Positions 63,355 to 64,000 of a DNA stretch of 64,000 nucleotides are shown here, piece by piece. Source of the stretch: Physcomitrium patens (lineage: Eukaryota > Streptophyta > Bryopsida > Funariales > Funariaceae); contig NC_037271.1 in the NCBI RefSeq assembly GCF_000002425.4, positions 664,922 to 728,921 on the forward strand, read 5' to 3'. A program made the position numbers and the translations under genes. The notes beneath the pieces were generated by a model. That model had not been told where the DNA came from and did no database searches. It worked only from the letters and a program-made list of their open reading frames with translations. Within the stretch, counting starts at the first letter, position 1. Every line of letters begins with the position of its first letter.

Positions 63355-63740
63355 TACAGTCTGGAAGAATTGATTCAAGAGCAACAAGTTTCCATGCCGC
63401 TTCTTGATGTCGGCGAACTCACCTCCCCGGAAGCCGCGCCACCCACGGAAATCATCGATGCCAACAATGTTGGTATGGAGCCTTAATTCCTTGGCGATGG
63501 AGCGATGAAGTACCGAGGAGACTTGCTATCTCTATCACAGACCTGGGCTTCACTTCTTCCATGAAATGCCGAAACACGATCTCGTTGAAGCCCCACCCTC
63601 TGTTTTGATCTGTTTGAAGTAGAGCGACATGCTTGGGGCGGGAAGTGTTCATACGGCGACACGCCGTCGACCATCTCATTCATAAGATTTTCATTTTGTT
63701 TCTGGAGGCATCGCCTTGGTTTTGAACCCATTGTTAACTG
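63355..63740 (-). pseudogene. SAM-dependent methyltransferase fragment, frameshifted (right copy)
   Basis: Identical to the fragment at 18495-18880, including both frameshifts. It keeps the VDGVSPYEHFPP, WGFNEIVFRHFMEE, VKPRSVIEIASLLGTSS and DDFRGWRGF blocks. Because the breaks are shared, they predate the duplication. Confidence 0.6.
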
Positions 63741-64000
63741 TGCTGGCTTTGTTATGGCCAGTTCCCAATCATCGCTGTATGTGTACTTTATTGCAGAGGT
63801 CGATGACGAAGGTAATTGTGAGACGAGAGAATTGCCGCGCCCATGCCATTCGGTCCTTCGTAGGCGTGCTCCAGACGCAACATGTGCAGGGGAAGTTGTA
63901 ATGGTGTGTCTACTTCGTTCTCCGCTTCAAGCGTTACCTTATTTGTTACCCACTTTTTACTGCTCTTCATCCATAACATGTCCATTGGAAGGTTTTGAGT
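63355..64000. repeat. Right copy of the 646-bp identical direct repeat, cut by window end
   Basis: Same sequence as 18495-19140, same orientation, offset 44,860 bp; no difference seen. It runs to the last base of the window, so its real right end lies outside. Confidence 0.95.

Noticed and set aside
63280-63486. Plus-strand 68-residue frame crossing into the right repeat
   Set aside because: Most of it is the antisense of the methyltransferase fragment, and the same frame in the left copy has no shared upstream part or start.

Overview
The window looks like nuclear DNA of a land plant, probably a moss or another bryophyte. The land-plant call rests on four intron-bearing genes of plant families: a SOG1-type NAC factor, a small VOC/glyoxalase-fold protein, a PORR organelle RNA-binding protein and an eukaryotic LpxK. 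The moss guess is weaker; it rests on short GT-AG introns and compact gene islands between large AT-rich Ty3/gypsy blocks. There are no bacterial operons, and no tRNA, rRNA or CRISPR array was seen.

Layout. 1-9605 is a nest of Ty3 chromovirus fossils on the minus strand (A inside B inside C, plus an LTR-like insert X). 9606-9960 is a decayed Helitron helicase. 10.1-24.4 kb is a gene island: SOG1-like gene (+) with a 100-N assembly gap in its 5' region, VOC gene (-), a methyltransferase pseudogene fragment (-), an unrecognised gene (-) with a minisatellite in its intron, a perfect 20-bp hairpin, and the PORR gene (+). 24.4-57.1 kb is a second transposon block: chromovirus F, then chromovirus E, which carries whole-length element D (35301-44187, TSD atcta) and Tat/Athila-like element G (44520-52431). 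D itself carries two inserts (V and W) of the same kind as X. Relic Z follows. 57.1-59.3 kb is AT-rich and unassigned. 59.7-62.5 kb is the eight-exon LpxK gene (+). From 63355 to the window end the sequence repeats 18495-19140 without a visible difference.

The host genes share no pathway: DNA-damage signalling (SOG1-like), a small metal-fold protein (VOC), organelle intron splicing (PORR) and a lipid A-type kinase (LpxK). The points most worth a second look are the identical 646-bp repeat carrying the same broken methyltransferase fragment 44,860 bp apart; an LTR-like family (V, W, X, probably Y) with TGT...ACA ends, 4-bp target duplications and, in W, a 174-bp internal array; and the constant 23-nt spacing between LTR end and initiator-tRNA primer site in the A/B chromoviruses.
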